This document shows, one piece after another, positions 63,999-64,000 of a stretch of 64,000 nucleotides of DNA. The stretch is from the NCBI RefSeq assembly GCF_001642085.1, contig NZ_CP014699.1:620001-684000 (forward strand). The letters are read 5' to 3'. The notes under the pieces are model-generated. The model was not told the DNA's origin, ran no database searches, and worked only from the letters and a program-made list of their open reading frames with translations. Within the stretch, counting starts at the first letter, position 1, and every line of letters begins with the position of its first letter. The translations under genes were made by a program, and so were the position numbers. This DNA is from Streptococcus pantholopis. Its GTDB lineage: Bacteria; Bacillota; Bacilli; Lactobacillales; Streptococcaceae.

Positions 63999-64000
63999 AT

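Overview
The window is chromosomal DNA from a low-GC Gram-positive coccus, most likely a mutans-group Streptococcus. The evidence is the protein sequences, the Streptococcus-type gene neighbourhoods (rapZ-yvcK-whiA; rodA-HAD-gyrB-ezrA; hisC-hisZ-hisG-hisD-serB-like-hisB-hisH-hisA-hisF-hisI-hisE; aroA-aroK-pheA-LCP-rlmD), AdcR-type zinc operators, LPSTG sortase signals and threonine-rich cell-wall stalks. Species cannot be fixed from sequence alone.

Layout. 1-8 kb: 3' end of galE, the rapZ-yvcK-whiA operon, a C69 dipeptidase, the zinc-binding protein AdcA with two operators, and an MDR oxidoreductase. 8-16 kb is the accessory block of most interest: a VTC-domain protein and a DUF4956 membrane protein behind a palindromic operator, a repeat cluster, two small cupins, then a compact operon of UDP-GlcNAc 2-epimerase, a membrane protein with a GGDEF-like C-terminal domain, a 45-residue membrane peptide, a processive GT2 synthase and a membrane-anchored GH8 hydrolase. 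This looks like a synthase-dependent exopolysaccharide locus, possibly for an N-acetylmannosamine-containing polymer. 16-18 kb: an LPSTG surface protein. 18-21 kb (minus strand): rpmE2, a DHH phosphodiesterase, a GNAT and a YghU-like GST. 21-28 kb: add, flavodoxin, a lone sufB, a TVP38 protein, chorismate mutase, tandem crcB, rplS, tRNA-Arg(CCT), rodA. 28-31 kb (minus): a 775-residue Cna/FctA-type LPSTG adhesin behind a 15-bp homopolymer. 32-36 kb: HAD protein, gyrB, ezrA.

36-46 kb is a complete histidine operon behind a T-box leader whose specifier region reads CACAT (both His codons overlap). About 620 bp of tandem repeat elements lie between the T-box and hisC, and another pair lies between hisI and hisE. 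The usual histidinol-phosphatase genes are not seen in the operon, and a SerB-like HAD phosphatase sits in it. 46-53 kb: Nudix, glycerate kinase, YueI-like protein, a four-element repeat array, a DUF4352-like protein, a CcpA-type-controlled beta-glucoside PTS permease and enolase. 54-59.5 kb: end of the shikimate/phenylalanine pathway, an LCP ligase, RlmD and a small SWIM zinc-finger protein. 59.9-63.2 kb is a decayed accessory stretch (broken TetR, frameshifted acetyltransferase/SnoaL chimera, orphan proteins, a 14-bp perfect hairpin), followed by a minus-strand nitroreductase with an inverted-repeat operator at the window edge.

A family of intergenic repeats recurs throughout in both orientations (9.8, 16.0, 31.5, 36.8-37.4, 45.4-45.6, 48.6-49.3 kb). 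One subtype contains tandem units with an exact 105-bp period, and three copies end directly at the ribosome-binding site of a gene.
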